This document shows, one piece after another, positions 16,608-25,145 of a stretch of 64,000 nucleotides of DNA; position 1 is the stretch's first letter; every line of letters starts with the position of its first letter. The notes below the pieces were generated by a model. The model was given only the letters and a program-made list of their open reading frames with translations, searched no databases and was not told the DNA's origin. Where the stretch lies: positions 5,001 through 69,000 of the forward strand of contig LNEK01000044.1 of assembly GCA_001464425.1 (NCBI GenBank), in the 5' to 3' direction. The position numbers and the translations under genes are program-made. Source of the stretch: Alphaproteobacteria bacterium Ga0077535. Lineage in GTDB: Bacteria > Pseudomonadota > Alphaproteobacteria > Caulobacterales > Aquidulcibacteraceae.

Positions 16608-18926
16608 TTATGCCTTCTCGGGTTTGCGCCCGAAGCTCAGCAGACCGCGCGACTCCGGCTGATAGTTGAACTTCAGCTTGTCCGGGTCGTTCGGATCGAG
16701 GTCGATCTTGACGATACCGCCCTCTTTCAACTTGCCGAACAGCAACTCGTCCGCCATCGGCTTTTTGACGTGCTCGTTGATCAGCCTGGCCAGCGGACGG
16801 GCGCCGAAGCTCTCGTCGTAGCCGCGCGTCGCGATCCAATCGGCGGCGCGATCGGTGATCTCGATCTGCACGTTGCGTTCCGAGAGCTGCGCTTCGAGCT
16901 GGATGATGAACTTCTGCACGACACTGCGCACCACTTCCGGCGGCAAGCCGGCGAAGTGAATCGAGGCGTCAAGGCGGTTGCGGAATTCCGGCGAGAACAG
17001 ACGTTTGATCGCCTCTTCGTTCTCTTCGTCCTTCTTGCCGCGGCCGAAGCCGATGCCCTGACGCGCCGCATCAGCCGCGCCAGCATTCGTGGTCATGATC
17101 AGGATGACGTTCCTGAAATCGACCTTCTTGCCGTTCGCGTCAGTGAGCGAGCCGTGATCCATCACTTGCAGCAGGATGTTGAAAAGATCCGGGTGCGCCT
17201 TTTCGATTTCGTCGAGCAACAGCACGCAGTGCGGATGTTGATCCACGCCATCGGTTAAGAGGCCGCCCTGATCGTAGCCGACATAGCCGGGAGGCGCGCC
17301 GATGAGGCGGCTCACGGTGTGGCGTTCCATGTATTCGGACATATCGAAACGCAGAAGCTCGATGCCCATAACGTTGGCGAGCGAGCGAGCGACTTCGGTT
17401 TTGCCGACGCCGGTGGGCCCTGCGAACAGGTACGAGCCAATCGGCTTTTGCGGTTCGCGCAGGCCCGCACGCGCCATTTTAATGGCGGCCGCGAGTTGAT
17501 CGATCGCATCATCCTGGCCGAACACAACGCGCTTCAAGTCCGCCGGCAGCGAGGCCAGCATCTCTGAATCGTTCTTCGACACCGATTTCGGCGGTATGCG
17601 CGCCATGCGCGACACCGTTTCTTCGACTTCGGCGATGTCGATGATGTTCTTACGATCCTTCGGCGCAAGCAGCATCATCGAAGCGCCGCTCTCGTCGATC
17701 ACGTCGATAGCTTTGTCCGGCAACTTGCGATCGCCGATGTGGCGCGCCGAAAGCTCGACCGCCGCTTTGATCGCTTCGTCCGTGTACTTCACCTTGTGAT
17801 AGTCTTCGAAGTACGGCTTCAGACCGGCGAGGATTTTGATCGCGTCCGGGATCGACGGCTCGTTGACGTCGATCTTCTGGAAGCGCCGCGCCAGCGCACG
17901 ATCCTTTTCGAAGTGCTGGCGATATTCCTTGTACGTGGTCGACCCCATGCAGCGCAGCTGGCCGTTTTGCAGCGCCGGCTTCAGGAGGTTCGATGCATCC
18001 ATCGCGCCGCCGCTGGTTGCGCCAGCGCCGATGACGGTGTGGATTTCGTCGATGAACAGGATCGCCTTCGGGTGGTTCTCCAGCTCCTTCATCACGCTCT
18101 TCAGGCGCTCTTCGAAGTCGCCGCGATAACGCGTACCCGCCAGAAGCGAGCCCATGTCGAGCGAGAAGATCGTCGCCTCGGCCAGAACTTCCGGCACCTG
18201 CTTTTCGTTGATCTTGCGCGCCAAGCCTTCAGCAATCGCCGTCTTGCCAACGCCCGGATCGCCAACGAGCAAGGGGTTGTTCTTGTTGCGGCGGCAAAGG
18301 ATCTGGATCGCCCGCAGTACTTCAGGCTCGCGCCCGATGAGCGGATCGATTTTGCCTTCCTTGGCCTTCTTGTTGAGGTTCACGCAATAAGCCGCGAGCG
18401 CCTCGCTGCCCTGCTTCACAACGCGTTCGCCGTCTTCGCCTTCTTGCGCGCCGCGCACGGGGCGCGGCTGTGCTGCGCCGGTGCGCTTCGGCAAGCCATG
18501 AGCGATGAAGTTCACCGCGTCATAGCGCGTCATGTCCTGCTCTTGCAGGAAGTACGCAGCGTGGCTCTCGCGTTCGCTGAACAGTGCGACGAGAACATTT
18601 GCGCCGCTGACTTCGCGGCCGCCGCTTGAATCGACATGCAGCATCGCGCGCTGCAGCACGCGCTGGAAACCGGCGGTGGGGCGCGGCTCTTCGTGCTCGC
18701 GATTCTGGACGCGCAGGCTTTCAAGCTCGTTGCGGAGATACGAGTCGAGATTGAGCCGCAGCTTATCGAGATCGACTTTGCAGGCGTGCATCACACCGGC
18801 GGCGTCGTCATCGTCGATCAGCGACATCAAAAGGTGCTCGAGCGTCACGTACTCGTGCTCGTGCTCGTTGGCGAGCGAGAGAGCACGGCGCAGCGTGTGT
18901 TCGAGCGTGCGGGAGAAAGTCGCCAT
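16608..18926 (-). CDS. clpA: ATP-dependent Clp protease ATP-binding subunit ClpA
   Basis: AAA+ unfoldase of 772 residues that feeds ClpP. The N-terminal Clp-N repeats (HTLRRALSLANEHEHEYVTL) bind ClpS. Walker A of the first ATPase domain is GDPGVGKT (~225) and of the second GPTGVGKT (~502); sensor and arginine-finger regions are intact. An IGF tripeptide near residue 622 is the likely ClpP-docking loop. Downstream of clpS on the same strand with six bases between them, the standard order in alphaproteobacteria, where ClpA-ClpS serves the N-end rule pathway. Confidence 0.97.
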   Translation of the reverse strand: MATFSRTLEHTLRRALSLANEHEHEYVTLEHLLMSLIDDDDAAGVMHACKVDLDKLRLNLDSYLRNELESLRVQNREHEEPRPTAGFQRVLQRAMLHVDSSGGREVSGANVLVALFSERESHAAYFLQEQDMTRYDAVNFIAHGLPKRTGAAQPRPVRGAQEGEDGERVVKQGSEALAAYCVNLNKKAKEGKIDPLIGREPEVLRAIQILCRRNKNNPLLVGDPGVGKTAIAEGLARKINEKQVPEVLAEATIFSLDMGSLLAGTRYRGDFEERLKSVMKELENHPKAILFIDEIHTVIGAGATSGGAMDASNLLKPALQNGQLRCMGSTTYKEYRQHFEKDRALARRFQKIDVNEPSIPDAIKILAGLKPYFEDYHKVKYTDEAIKAAVELSARHIGDRKLPDKAIDVIDESGASMMLLAPKDRKNIIDIAEVEETVSRMARIPPKSVSKNDSEMLASLPADLKRVVFGQDDAIDQLAAAIKMARAGLREPQKPIGSYLFAGPTGVGKTEVARSLANVMGIELLRFDMSEYMERHTVSRLIGAPPGYVGYDQGGLLTDGVDQHPHCVLLLDEIEKAHPDLFNILLQVMDHGSLTDANGKKVDFRNVILIMTTNAGAADAARQGIGFGRGKKDEENEEAIKRLFSPEFRNRLDASIHFAGLPPEVVRSVVQKFIIQLEAQLSERNVQIEITDRAADWIATRGYDESFGARPLARLINEHVKKPMADELLFGKLKEGGIVKIDLDPNDPDKLKFNYQPESRGLLSFGRKPEKA

Positions 18927-18932
18927 TCGACG

Positions 18933-19268
18933 TTATTCCTTTTCCATCGTGCATTGCAGCGGGTGTTCATGCCGCCGCGCGAGATCCAGAACCTGGGCGA
19001 CCTTGGTCTCGGCCACCTCGTAGGTGAAGACGCCGCACAACCCCACGCCGTTCTGATGAACGTGGAGCATGATCGTGGTCGCCTCTTCCCGGGTTTTTTG
19101 GAAGAACCGCTCCAGCACATAAACGACGAATTCCATCGGCGTGTAATCGTCGTTCAGCAGGAGCACCCGATAGAGCGAGGGCTTTTTTGTGCGGGTTACA
19201 GTTTGGGTGCCGACGCGGCCATCCGCGCCGTCCTGGTCGTTCTCGTCATCCCAGGGTTGGCCACTCAT
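18933..19268 (-). CDS. clpS: ATP-dependent Clp protease adaptor ClpS
   Basis: N-recognin adaptor of 111 residues that hands N-degron substrates to Clp[19 protein letters not shown] (about residues 32-49) contains the N-degron pocket Asn/Asp pair, and [19 protein letters not shown] the conserved histidine. The N-terminal ~28 residues are the acidic flexible extension that inserts into ClpA. Directly upstream of clpA. Confidence 0.97.
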   Translation of the reverse strand: MSGQPWDDENDQDGADGRVGTQTVTRTKKPSLYRVLLLNDDYTPMEFVVYVLERFFQKTREEATTIMLHVHQNGVGLCGVFTYEVAETKVAQVLDLARRHEHPLQCTMEKE

Positions 19269-19406
19269 ATAGTCCGCATATCCATTTTCGCCGACTCACG
19301 GCGCGCCTGCCCCGAGCCTTCGCTCTTATGCTGAACAATTTATGGACCGAATTGCCGCTGGAAAGGGCTTGAATTGTTGCGCTGAGCAGTTTGGCGCCCG
19401 CTGCAC

Positions 19407-19450
19407 AGAAAACGGGCCCGGCTCGTTGGAGCCAGGCCCGTTCTTTTTTC
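19407..19450 (-). terminator. Intrinsic terminator downstream of the phasin gene
   Basis: Stem of ~14 bases with one mismatch (AACGGGCCCGGCTC with GAGCCAGGCCCGTT) and a T-rich tail on both strands; placed to end the phasin transcript. Confidence 0.85.
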
Positions 19451-19481
19451 AGCCCCTCGGCGCGGACGCCGAAGTCGATTT

Positions 19482-19943
19482 TTAGCGAGCGGCGCCGTTC
19501 TGGATGAACTGGCCAACCGCGTTCACGCGATCGTTGATCGGCGCGAGGGTTTCCTTGGTGACGCCTTGGACGAGGTCAGAAACCGTCGTCAGTTCAGCGA
19601 CATAGGCTTCAAACGCGCCCTTGGCGTAGTCGTTTTGCTTTTCAGCGAACTCTTGCACGCTCTTCGAAGTCATCAGCGACTTGGTCGCTGCGACATGGTT
19701 CTCAAGAGCGGCCTTTTGGAAGGCGACGGCGCGAGCCGAAAGGGTTTCAAAGCCCTTCTGAGCGGCGGCGGCGGCGGCAACCCAGGCTTCCATGTTCTGC
19801 TTGCCGAAAGCCGAGGCTTCCGACAGGGCAGCGAGGCTGCGGTCGATATTTTCACGGACCGTTTCGCTCGACGCGGAGGTCATGGTTTCAAAAGCCTCGG
19901 TCGCGGTCTTGGCGGCGCGGGGGGCGGTCTTCGCAGTGGCCAT
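19482..19943 (-). CDS. Phasin family protein
   Basis: A 153-residue, alanine-rich, entirely helical protein with no signal peptide, matching the alphaproteobacterial phasin pattern (FGKQNMEAWVAAAAAAQKGF, then KSLMTSKSVQEFAEKQNDYA). Phasins coat polyhydroxyalkanoate granules, so the organism probably stores PHA. Lys-Ala-Thr-rich N-terminus (MATAKTAPRAAKTA). The upstream region holds repeated CTGC/GCAG elements that look like a PhaR operator. Confidence 0.9.
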   Translation of the reverse strand: MATAKTAPRAAKTATEAFETMTSASSETVRENIDRSLAALSEASAFGKQNMEAWVAAAAAAQKGFETLSARAVAFQKAALENHVAATKSLMTSKSVQEFAEKQNDYAKGAFEAYVAELTTVSDLVQGVTKETLAPINDRVNAVGQFIQNGAAR

Positions 19944-20028
19944 TTGGGTCTCCTTTTGTGGGGCCGGAACCCCATAGCTGTTGCGGACTGCCGGCCGAAC
20001 CGGCGAATCTGAGACCCTATATGTTATG

Positions 20029-20074
20029 CTGCACCTGCGAAGTCAACCCAAAAATGCTGCACTGCACCATGCAG
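20029..20074 (-). promoter_or_regulatory. Candidate PhaR operator upstream of the phasin gene
   Basis: CTGC occurs at 20029-20032, 20057-20060 and 20062-20065, the last facing GCAG at 20071-20074 across five bases. The PHA-responsive repressor PhaR of Paracoccus binds CTGC-N3-4-GCAG, so this is close but not exact. The 345-bp stretch between the phasin and carboxypeptidase genes shows nothing else firm apart from a CtrA-like half site (TTAA at 20209). Confidence 0.45.
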
Positions 20075-20289
20075 TCCATGCCTAGGTTTTGACACCTATA
20101 TCCGCCTTTATTCATCGGACGTTAACCACGTTTTCCACAGCCTACAGGTGAAATAGGCAAATCATCTGGATGGCTAAAGCCCCTTTACCCTGGACTGCAT
20201 ACGGTCGCTTAACCCGGGCTAAGGAATCTGTAAGCTGCGCGGCACGCGAATTGCCTGAATTGTCTGTGTTTGTGCGGGATCAGACGTCG

Positions 20290-21354
20290 ATGAGATCAGC
20301 AGGTTTAGGCGCCCTTCGGGCAATTGGGGCGGCTTTCGCGGTTGCGATGGCGGTAGGCGTCGCTACGCCGGCTGCCGCGCAGGACCGGTACGCGGCCTTC
20401 GTGATGGACGCCCGCACCAATGAGGTGCTGCTTGAGGACCAGGCGAACGAGATTCGTTTTCCCGCCTCGCTCACCAAAATGATGACCCTCTACATGCTGT
20501 TCGAGGCGCTGGAGCGCGGCGACCTCAGCATGGACACGCGGCTGACGGCGTCCCGCAACGCCACACGCCAGCCCCCCTCACGCCTCGGCCTAGCGTGCAC
20601 GCGTCGGCGTGGCTGCGATAGCCTGACGGTCGAGCAAGCGATCAACGCTTTGGTCGTCCAATCCGCCAATGACGTCGCGACTGTTGTGGCTGAGCGCCTC
20701 GGCGGCACCGAAGCCCGCTTCGCCGCCAATATGACGGCGCGCGCCCGCGAACTCGGCATGACCGAGACGCGGTTCGCCAACGCCAGCGGCCTGCCGGATT
20801 CGCGCCACCGCACGACGGCGCGTGACATGGCGGTGCTGTCGCAAGCTTTGTGGCGCGATTTTCCTGAGCGTTATGAAACCTTTCAGCGCACCAGCTTCAC
20901 TTGGCGCGGACGCACGATCCGCGGCCACAACCGCCTGCTCGGCGCCGTTGAAGGCGTCGATGGCATCAAGACTGGCTACACCCGCGCCTCGGGCTTCAAC
21001 CTCGCGACCATGGCTGAACGGGGCAATCGCCGCGTGATCGTGGTCGTGCTCGGCGGCGAAACCGCAGCCGCGCGTGACGCGCAAGTCGCTTACCTGGTGG
21101 AAGGCGCGTACGAAGAGTTTGCACGTCGCGGTGATCCCAACGCGGCTCAGTACGCCAGCATGCCGCTCCGCCGTCTGGACACCCAACTCGCGCCGGGCGC
21201 CATCTCGTCGACCACGGCATCAGCGCGGCCGCTGCCGCCTTCGTCGCCGTACGACACCTATCAAGGCATGGTCGTCGAGACGCTGTCGCCAGTGCGCCTG
21301 CCGATCGAGCCTGTCGGCCAAGGCGACGAGAGCGAACTCTCAACCGAAGAATAG
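20290..21354 (+). CDS. D-alanyl-D-alanine carboxypeptidase (penicillin-binding protein, DacA family)
   Basis: Periplasmic serine peptidase that trims the terminal D-Ala of peptidoglycan stems. Signal peptide MRSAGLGALRAIGAAFAVAM ... ATPAAAQ; catalytic FPASLTKMM (SxxK), VVQSANDVA (SxN) and GIKTGYT (KTG). Length 354 fits, with a Pro/Ser-rich C-terminal tail but no amphipathic anchor obvious. LGLACTRRRGCDSLTVEQ is an unusual insert with two cysteines where relatives have LGLKPGQ-type sequence. ATG 20290 is chosen because it starts the signal peptide; an open stretch of 40 codons upstream lacks a reason to be coding. Confidence 0.93.
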   Translation: MRSAGLGALRAIGAAFAVAMAVGVATPAAAQDRYAAFVMDARTNEVLLEDQANEIRFPASLTKMMTLYMLFEALERGDLSMDTRLTASRNATRQPPSRLGLACTRRRGCDSLTVEQAINALVVQSANDVATVVAERLGGTEARFAANMTARARELGMTETRFANASGLPDSRHRTTARDMAVLSQALWRDFPERYETFQRTSFTWRGRTIRGHNRLLGAVEGVDGIKTGYTRASGFNLATMAERGNRRVIVVVLGGETAAARDAQVAYLVEGAYEEFARRGDPNAAQYASMPLRRLDTQLAPGAISSTTASARPLPPSSPYDTYQGMVVETLSPVRLPIEPVGQGDESELSTEE

Positions 21355-21359
21355 AAGCT

Positions 21360-21788
21360 CTAGCGCTTCTTCCTGAGCAACCGATCCCGCGCAGCCGTTA
21401 GGCGCGCGGCTTCGGCGTTTGAGCCTCCCCGATCAGGATGGGCTGACGCCATCTTGGCGCGATAGGCGCGGCGGATGTCCGATTCTGATGCAGTGACTGT
21501 CACCCCGAGAATCGCACGGGCCTGAACGTCCTGCGGATCCTCCGCGGCAACCGAATCGTATTTCCGCAGCCGCCTGTTGAACGCCGGCCACAGCACCCAA
21601 GCTCCGATCGCCAGCACACCGAAGCCAAGGCCGGGCCAAACTGCGCCCCGCGCCAAAAGCACCAATGCTGCACCTGCGAATGCCAAAGCCGGCCAACGCT
21701 CGACCAAAACTAGGCGATACGCGCCCCCCATGCGGAGCACGAAGAGAAGGACAAAGACCGCGGAGAGAATGAGGAGGATGGGGAGCAC
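21360..21788 (-). CDS. Membrane-anchored J-domain protein
   Basis: A 142-residue protein with two N-terminal membrane segments (ILLILSAVFVLLFVL, and LAFAGAALVLLARGAV with the following GFGVLAIGAWVLW) and a C-terminal J domain (ARAILGVTVTASESDIRRAY, HPDRGG with the HPD loop). This is the arrangement of Pam18/TIM14-like and DjlA-like co-chaperones that recruit DnaK to the membrane. Convergent with the carboxypeptidase gene. Confidence 0.88.
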   Translation of the reverse strand: MLPILLILSAVFVLLFVLRMGGAYRLVLVERWPALAFAGAALVLLARGAVWPGLGFGVLAIGAWVLWPAFNRRLRKYDSVAAEDPQDVQARAILGVTVTASESDIRRAYRAKMASAHPDRGGSNAEAARLTAARDRLLRKKR

Positions 21789-21829
21789 GTCGCGCGGACC
21801 CTACCCGTCCCAAGGTTGCAGGAACATGC

Positions 21830-22696
21830 TCAGAATTTGAGGGGCTCGCCGTCGAGACCGGGCAGCTTCAAGGTGATGAAGAGATCGCGCAGCTCCTGGC
21901 GGGCGGCCAGATGCCCCATCTTCATCTCACCATCGCCCTCGCCATCGAGGTCGAGCATGGTCAGCCCCTGCGGAAAAAGCTCGCGGTAGATGACCCGTTC
22001 GGAGAGGCCAGGCGCCAAGCGAAAGCCAATCCGCTGCGAGAGCGTTTTCAGCGCCTCGCCGACCCGCTGCTTGTTCTTGGCTTCGATCCGGCTCGTCGAC
22101 GTCCGGTTGCGCAGCACAACCCAATCGATCGGCGTGCGCACGGCCAGCGCCTTCTTCTTGCGGCTGTCCCAGACCATCTCGCTGTAGATCGAAGGCCGCA
22201 CGATATCGGCGCAGTTCTCGTCGAATGAGCCGAGAAGATCGAAATCCACGAAACTGTCGTTCAGCGGCGTGATCAGGGTGTCGGCCCAGGTATGGGCGAG
22301 CCGGGCCATGAAGGAATCGCCGCCAGGGCTATCGATGACGATGAAGTCGCAGGTCTCGGACAAGCGCCGAAGCGCCGCCCGAAAGGCAGCTTCATCCTCG
22401 GCTTCGGCGAGATCGAGCGAGCGCTGGGCGCTTTCGTGAAGTTCAAATATCTGCGGCGCCGGCAACTTCGCGCCGCGCGCCGCGATCCAGCGGCCGCGGT
22501 TTTCGATGTAGCGAGTGAGCGAACGCTGGCGGACATCAAGATCGAGCGCACCGGTGCGACGACCCATCCGCATCAGAGCGACGATGATGTGCATGGCGAC
22601 GGTCGATTTGCCGGCCCCGCCCTTTTGGTTGCCGACGACAATCACATGCGCCATGCGCGGCGCCGAGACCGGCGTGGGGACGTACGCGACGCTCAT
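21830..22696 (-). CDS. mipZ: MipZ-type division-plane positioning ParA ATPase
   Basis: A 288-residue deviant-Walker P-loop ATPase: VIVVGNQKGGAGKSTVAMH, then LDLDVRQRSLTRYIENR, which is characteristic of Caulobacter MipZ rather than ParA, and DFIVIDSPGGDS. MipZ forms polar gradients with ParB and blocks FtsZ assembly except at midcell. Adjacent to panC, as in Caulobacter. ATG 22696 gives a 14-residue leader before the usual start MAHVIVV (22654); either is possible, no strong SD is visible. Confidence 0.92.
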   Translation of the reverse strand: MSVAYVPTPVSAPRMAHVIVVGNQKGGAGKSTVAMHIIVALMRMGRRTGALDLDVRQRSLTRYIENRGRWIAARGAKLPAPQIFELHESAQRSLDLAEAEDEAAFRAALRRLSETCDFIVIDSPGGDSFMARLAHTWADTLITPLNDSFVDFDLLGSFDENCADIVRPSIYSEMVWDSRKKKALAVRTPIDWVVLRNRTSTSRIEAKNKQRVGEALKTLSQRIGFRLAPGLSERVIYRELFPQGLTMLDLDGEGDGEMKMGHLAARQELRDLFITLKLPGLDGEPLKF

Positions 22697-22779
22697 CGCC
22701 CGCCCACACGAGCGGACGCCGCGAGCTCGAAAAATGCCGCAACGCCAGAATACATAAGGTTGAAAGTCGTTGATCTAGG

Positions 22780-22794
22780 TTAAGGCGCGCTTAA
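22780..22794. promoter_or_regulatory. Perfect CtrA-type box between mipZ and panC
   Basis: TTAA (22780-22783), seven bases, TTAA (22791-22794): an exact match to the CtrA recognition sequence, in the 137-bp divergent region. It lies 40 bases before panC and 84 before mipZ. Confidence 0.6.
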
Positions 22795-22833
22795 GCCGCT
22801 TGACGCACGAACGTCACAAGGGGATGCGAAGCC

Positions 22834-23685
22834 ATGGCCGATTCCTCCCTCCCCATCGTCCGCGACGTCGCCGGTTTGCGCGCGCAGATCAGCGCTTGGC
22901 GTGGACAAGGGCTGCGCGTCGGTTTGGTGCCGACCATGGGCGCGCTGCACGACGGCCACCTCTCTCTCGTTCGCGCCGCCAAAGAAAAGTGCGACCGCGC
23001 GGTGGCGACTTTGTTCGTCAACCCGAAGCAGTTCGCCCCCAACGAAGATTTCGAACGCTACCCGCGCGATGAAGCGGGAGACGGCGCGATGCTGGCGAGC
23101 GCGGGCTGCGACCTGCTCTACGCGCCGGAACGCACGATCATGTACCCCGACGGCTTCGCTACCAGCGTGATCGTAACGAGCGTGTCGACTCCGCTTGAAG
23201 GCGAGTTTCGTCCGCACTTCTTTGGCGGCGTAGCGACAGTGGTGACGAAGCTCTTGCTGCAAGCGCTGCCGGACGCCGCCTTCTTCGGCGAGAAGGACTA
23301 CCAGCAGCTGCAAGTGATCAAGCGCATGGCGGGCGATCTCGATATCCCCGTCGCGATCGAAGGCTGCGCGACAGTGCGCGAAAGCGACGGGCTCGCGATG
23401 TCATCGCGCAACGCGTATCTCAGCGCCGACGAACGACGGATCGCGGCACGGCTCAACCACATCCTGCACGATGCGATCAAAGCGGTTCATGCCGGCGAGC
23501 CGATCGCACAGGCGGAAGCCGAAGCTGCGCGCCACCTCAGCGCCGCCGGCTTCACCAGCATCGATTACGTCGCCATCCGCGATGCGCAAACGCTGCAACC
23601 GGTCACCGACTCTTCCCGCCCTGCGCGTATTCTCGCGGCGGCCTGGCTCGGCAAAACACGGCTGATCGACAACATGGCGGTCTAG
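22834..23685 (+). CDS. panC: Pantothenate synthetase
   Basis: Condenses pantoate with beta-alanine using ATP, last step of vitamin B5 synthesis. The 283-residue protein has GLVPTMGALHDGHLSLV with the HIGH-like motif, FVNPKQFAPNEDF, FGEKDYQQLQVIKRM and the KMSKS-like region near AMSSRNAYL. Length is normal. Divergent from mipZ across a region holding a CtrA-type box. panB is not next to it. Confidence 0.97.
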   Translation: MADSSLPIVRDVAGLRAQISAWRGQGLRVGLVPTMGALHDGHLSLVRAAKEKCDRAVATLFVNPKQFAPNEDFERYPRDEAGDGAMLASAGCDLLYAPERTIMYPDGFATSVIVTSVSTPLEGEFRPHFFGGVATVVTKLLLQALPDAAFFGEKDYQQLQVIKRMAGDLDIPVAIEGCATVRESDGLAMSSRNAYLSADERRIAARLNHILHDAIKAVHAGEPIAQAEAEAARHLSAAGFTSIDYVAIRDAQTLQPVTDSSRPARILAAAWLGKTRLIDNMAV

Positions 23686-23693
23686 CGCCTAGT

Positions 23694-23714
23694 CTCCCCG
23701 AAACGGGCGGGGAG
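23694..23714 (+). promoter_or_regulatory. Hairpin burying the permease ribosome binding site
   Basis: Perfect seven-base stem CTCCCCG (23694-23700) with CGGGGAG (23708-23714), loop AAACGGG. The right arm contains most of the GGAGG at 23711-23715 that serves the TTG start at 23721. No T-run follows, so it is not a terminator; it should lower translation of the permease. Confidence 0.5.
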
Positions 23715-23720
23715 GCTCAT

Positions 23721-25145
23721 TTGAATTTTCTGACACGGCGCAAGCCGATCGAGTTGCCGGCGCACGCCGAACTCAAGCGCACTCTGTCGTGGCCCCATCT
23801 GGTGGCGCTCGGCGTTGGCGCGATCGTCGGCGCAGGGATTTACGCACTGATCGGCCAAGGCGCCGGCATGGCCGGCCCGGGTGTCATCGTATCATTTGGC
23901 GTTGCAGGCTTGGTCTGTGCGTGCGCGGCGCTCTGCTACGCTGAGCTCGCAACGATGATGCCGGCTTCCGGCAGTGCTTACACCTACACTTATTCCTCGA
24001 TCGGCGAGCTTGCGGGCTGGATCGTCGGCTGGGCGCTCATTCTGGAATACTCAGTCGTCGTCAGCGCCGTTGCAGTCGGCTGGTCAGGCTACGCGTCCGG
24101 ACTGCTGACAGGCTGGGGCCTCGACGTGCCGCAAATGGTCCAGTTCGGCGAGGTTGCAGGCCATGCGCTGCACTTCAATCCGCTGGCGGTTTTCATCATC
24201 TTCGTCGTCGCCGGCTTGCTGATCCTCGGCACGCGCGAAAGCGCTTGGATCAATTCGATCCTGGTCGTCGCCAAGATCGCGGCTTTGATCCTCTTCCTCG
24301 CGATCGCGCTTCCCGCGTTCGATATCTCGCGCTTCACCCCGTTCGCACCGTTCGGCTGGGGCTCAACTCCGACTGAGACCGGCACGAACATCGGCATCAT
24401 GGCCGGGGCGGCTGTGATGTTCTTTGCGTTCTACGGCTTCGACGCAGTCTCGACCGCAGCCGAAGAAACCAAAAATCCTGGCCGCGATCTCGCCATCGGC
24501 ATCATCGGCTCGATGGTGATCTGCACGCTGCTCTACATGGCCGTCGGCGCGGCCGCGATCGGCGCGATGGATTTCCGCGACTTCGCCGCCAGCGGCGAGC
24601 CGATCGCGCTGATCGTGCGCACCCTCGGCCAACCCGAAGCCGCGGCCATCATTGGCGGCGTCGCGTCGATCGCGATCCCAACCGTGATCCTCGCCTTTCT
24701 CTACGGCCAAACGCGCATCTTCTACGTCATGTCGCGGGACGGCCTGCTGCCGCGCTCATGGGGCCGCGTGCACTCCAAACTCGGCACGCCGATCTTCATC
24801 ACGCTGCTGACGGCGTTCGTGACCTCAGTGCTGGCGGGCCTGCTCACGCTTGGTGAGATCGCATCGCTCGCCAATGCCGGCACCCTAGCGGCGTTCATCG
24901 CCGTCGCAATCTCGGTGATGGTGCTGCGCCGGCGCGAGCCAGCACGCGAGCGTCCGTTCCGCACACCGTTCGCGTGGGTGGTTGCGCCACTGGCGATCGT
25001 TGGTTGCCTCTATCTTTTCGCCAGCCTCAACACCGGCACCATCCAGCGCTTCTTCATCTGGATGGCGATCGGCATCCCCGTCTATCTGCTCTGGGGCGCG
25101 CACCAGAGCGCGCTGGCGAAGAAGGGCTGGCGTCAGAAGCGATGA
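23721..25145 (+). CDS. APC family amino-acid permease
   Basis: A 474-residue transporter with about 12 membrane segments. The N-terminal WPHLVALGVGAIVGAGIYAL carries the GAIVGAGIF-type motif that binds substrate backbone in CAT/APC transporters, and GFDAVSTAAEETKNPGRDL is the signature of the cationic amino-acid transporter subgroup. Substrate not assignable. Start is TTG at 23721, five bases after GGAGG; that SD lies inside a hairpin. Its end overlaps the convergent signal peptidase gene by 13 bases. Confidence 0.92.
   Translation: MNFLTRRKPIELPAHAELKRTLSWPHLVALGVGAIVGAGIYALIGQGAGMAGPGVIVSFGVAGLVCACAALCYAELATMMPASGSAYTYTYSSIGELAGWIVGWALILEYSVVVSAVAVGWSGYASGLLTGWGLDVPQMVQFGEVAGHALHFNPLAVFIIFVVAGLLILGTRESAWINSILVVAKIAALILFLAIALPAFDISRFTPFAPFGWGSTPTETGTNIGIMAGAAVMFFAFYGFDAVSTAAEETKNPGRDLAIGIIGSMVICTLLYMAVGAAAIGAMDFRDFAASGEPIALIVRTLGQPEAAAIIGGVASIAIPTVILAFLYGQTRIFYVMSRDGLLPRSWGRVHSKLGTPIFITLLTAFVTSVLAGLLTLGEIASLANAGTLAAFIAVAISVMVLRRREPARERPFRTPFAWVVAPLAIVGCLYLFASLNTGTIQRFFIWMAIGIPVYLLWGAHQSALAKKGWRQKR

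Noticed and set aside
17739-18629. A 296-codon plus-strand frame inside clpA
   Set aside because: Lies wholly antisense to ClpA; arginine/valine-rich composition and no recognisable domain.
23694-23721. The panC-permease hairpin as a terminator
   Set aside because: No T-run follows; it better fits sequestration of the permease SD.
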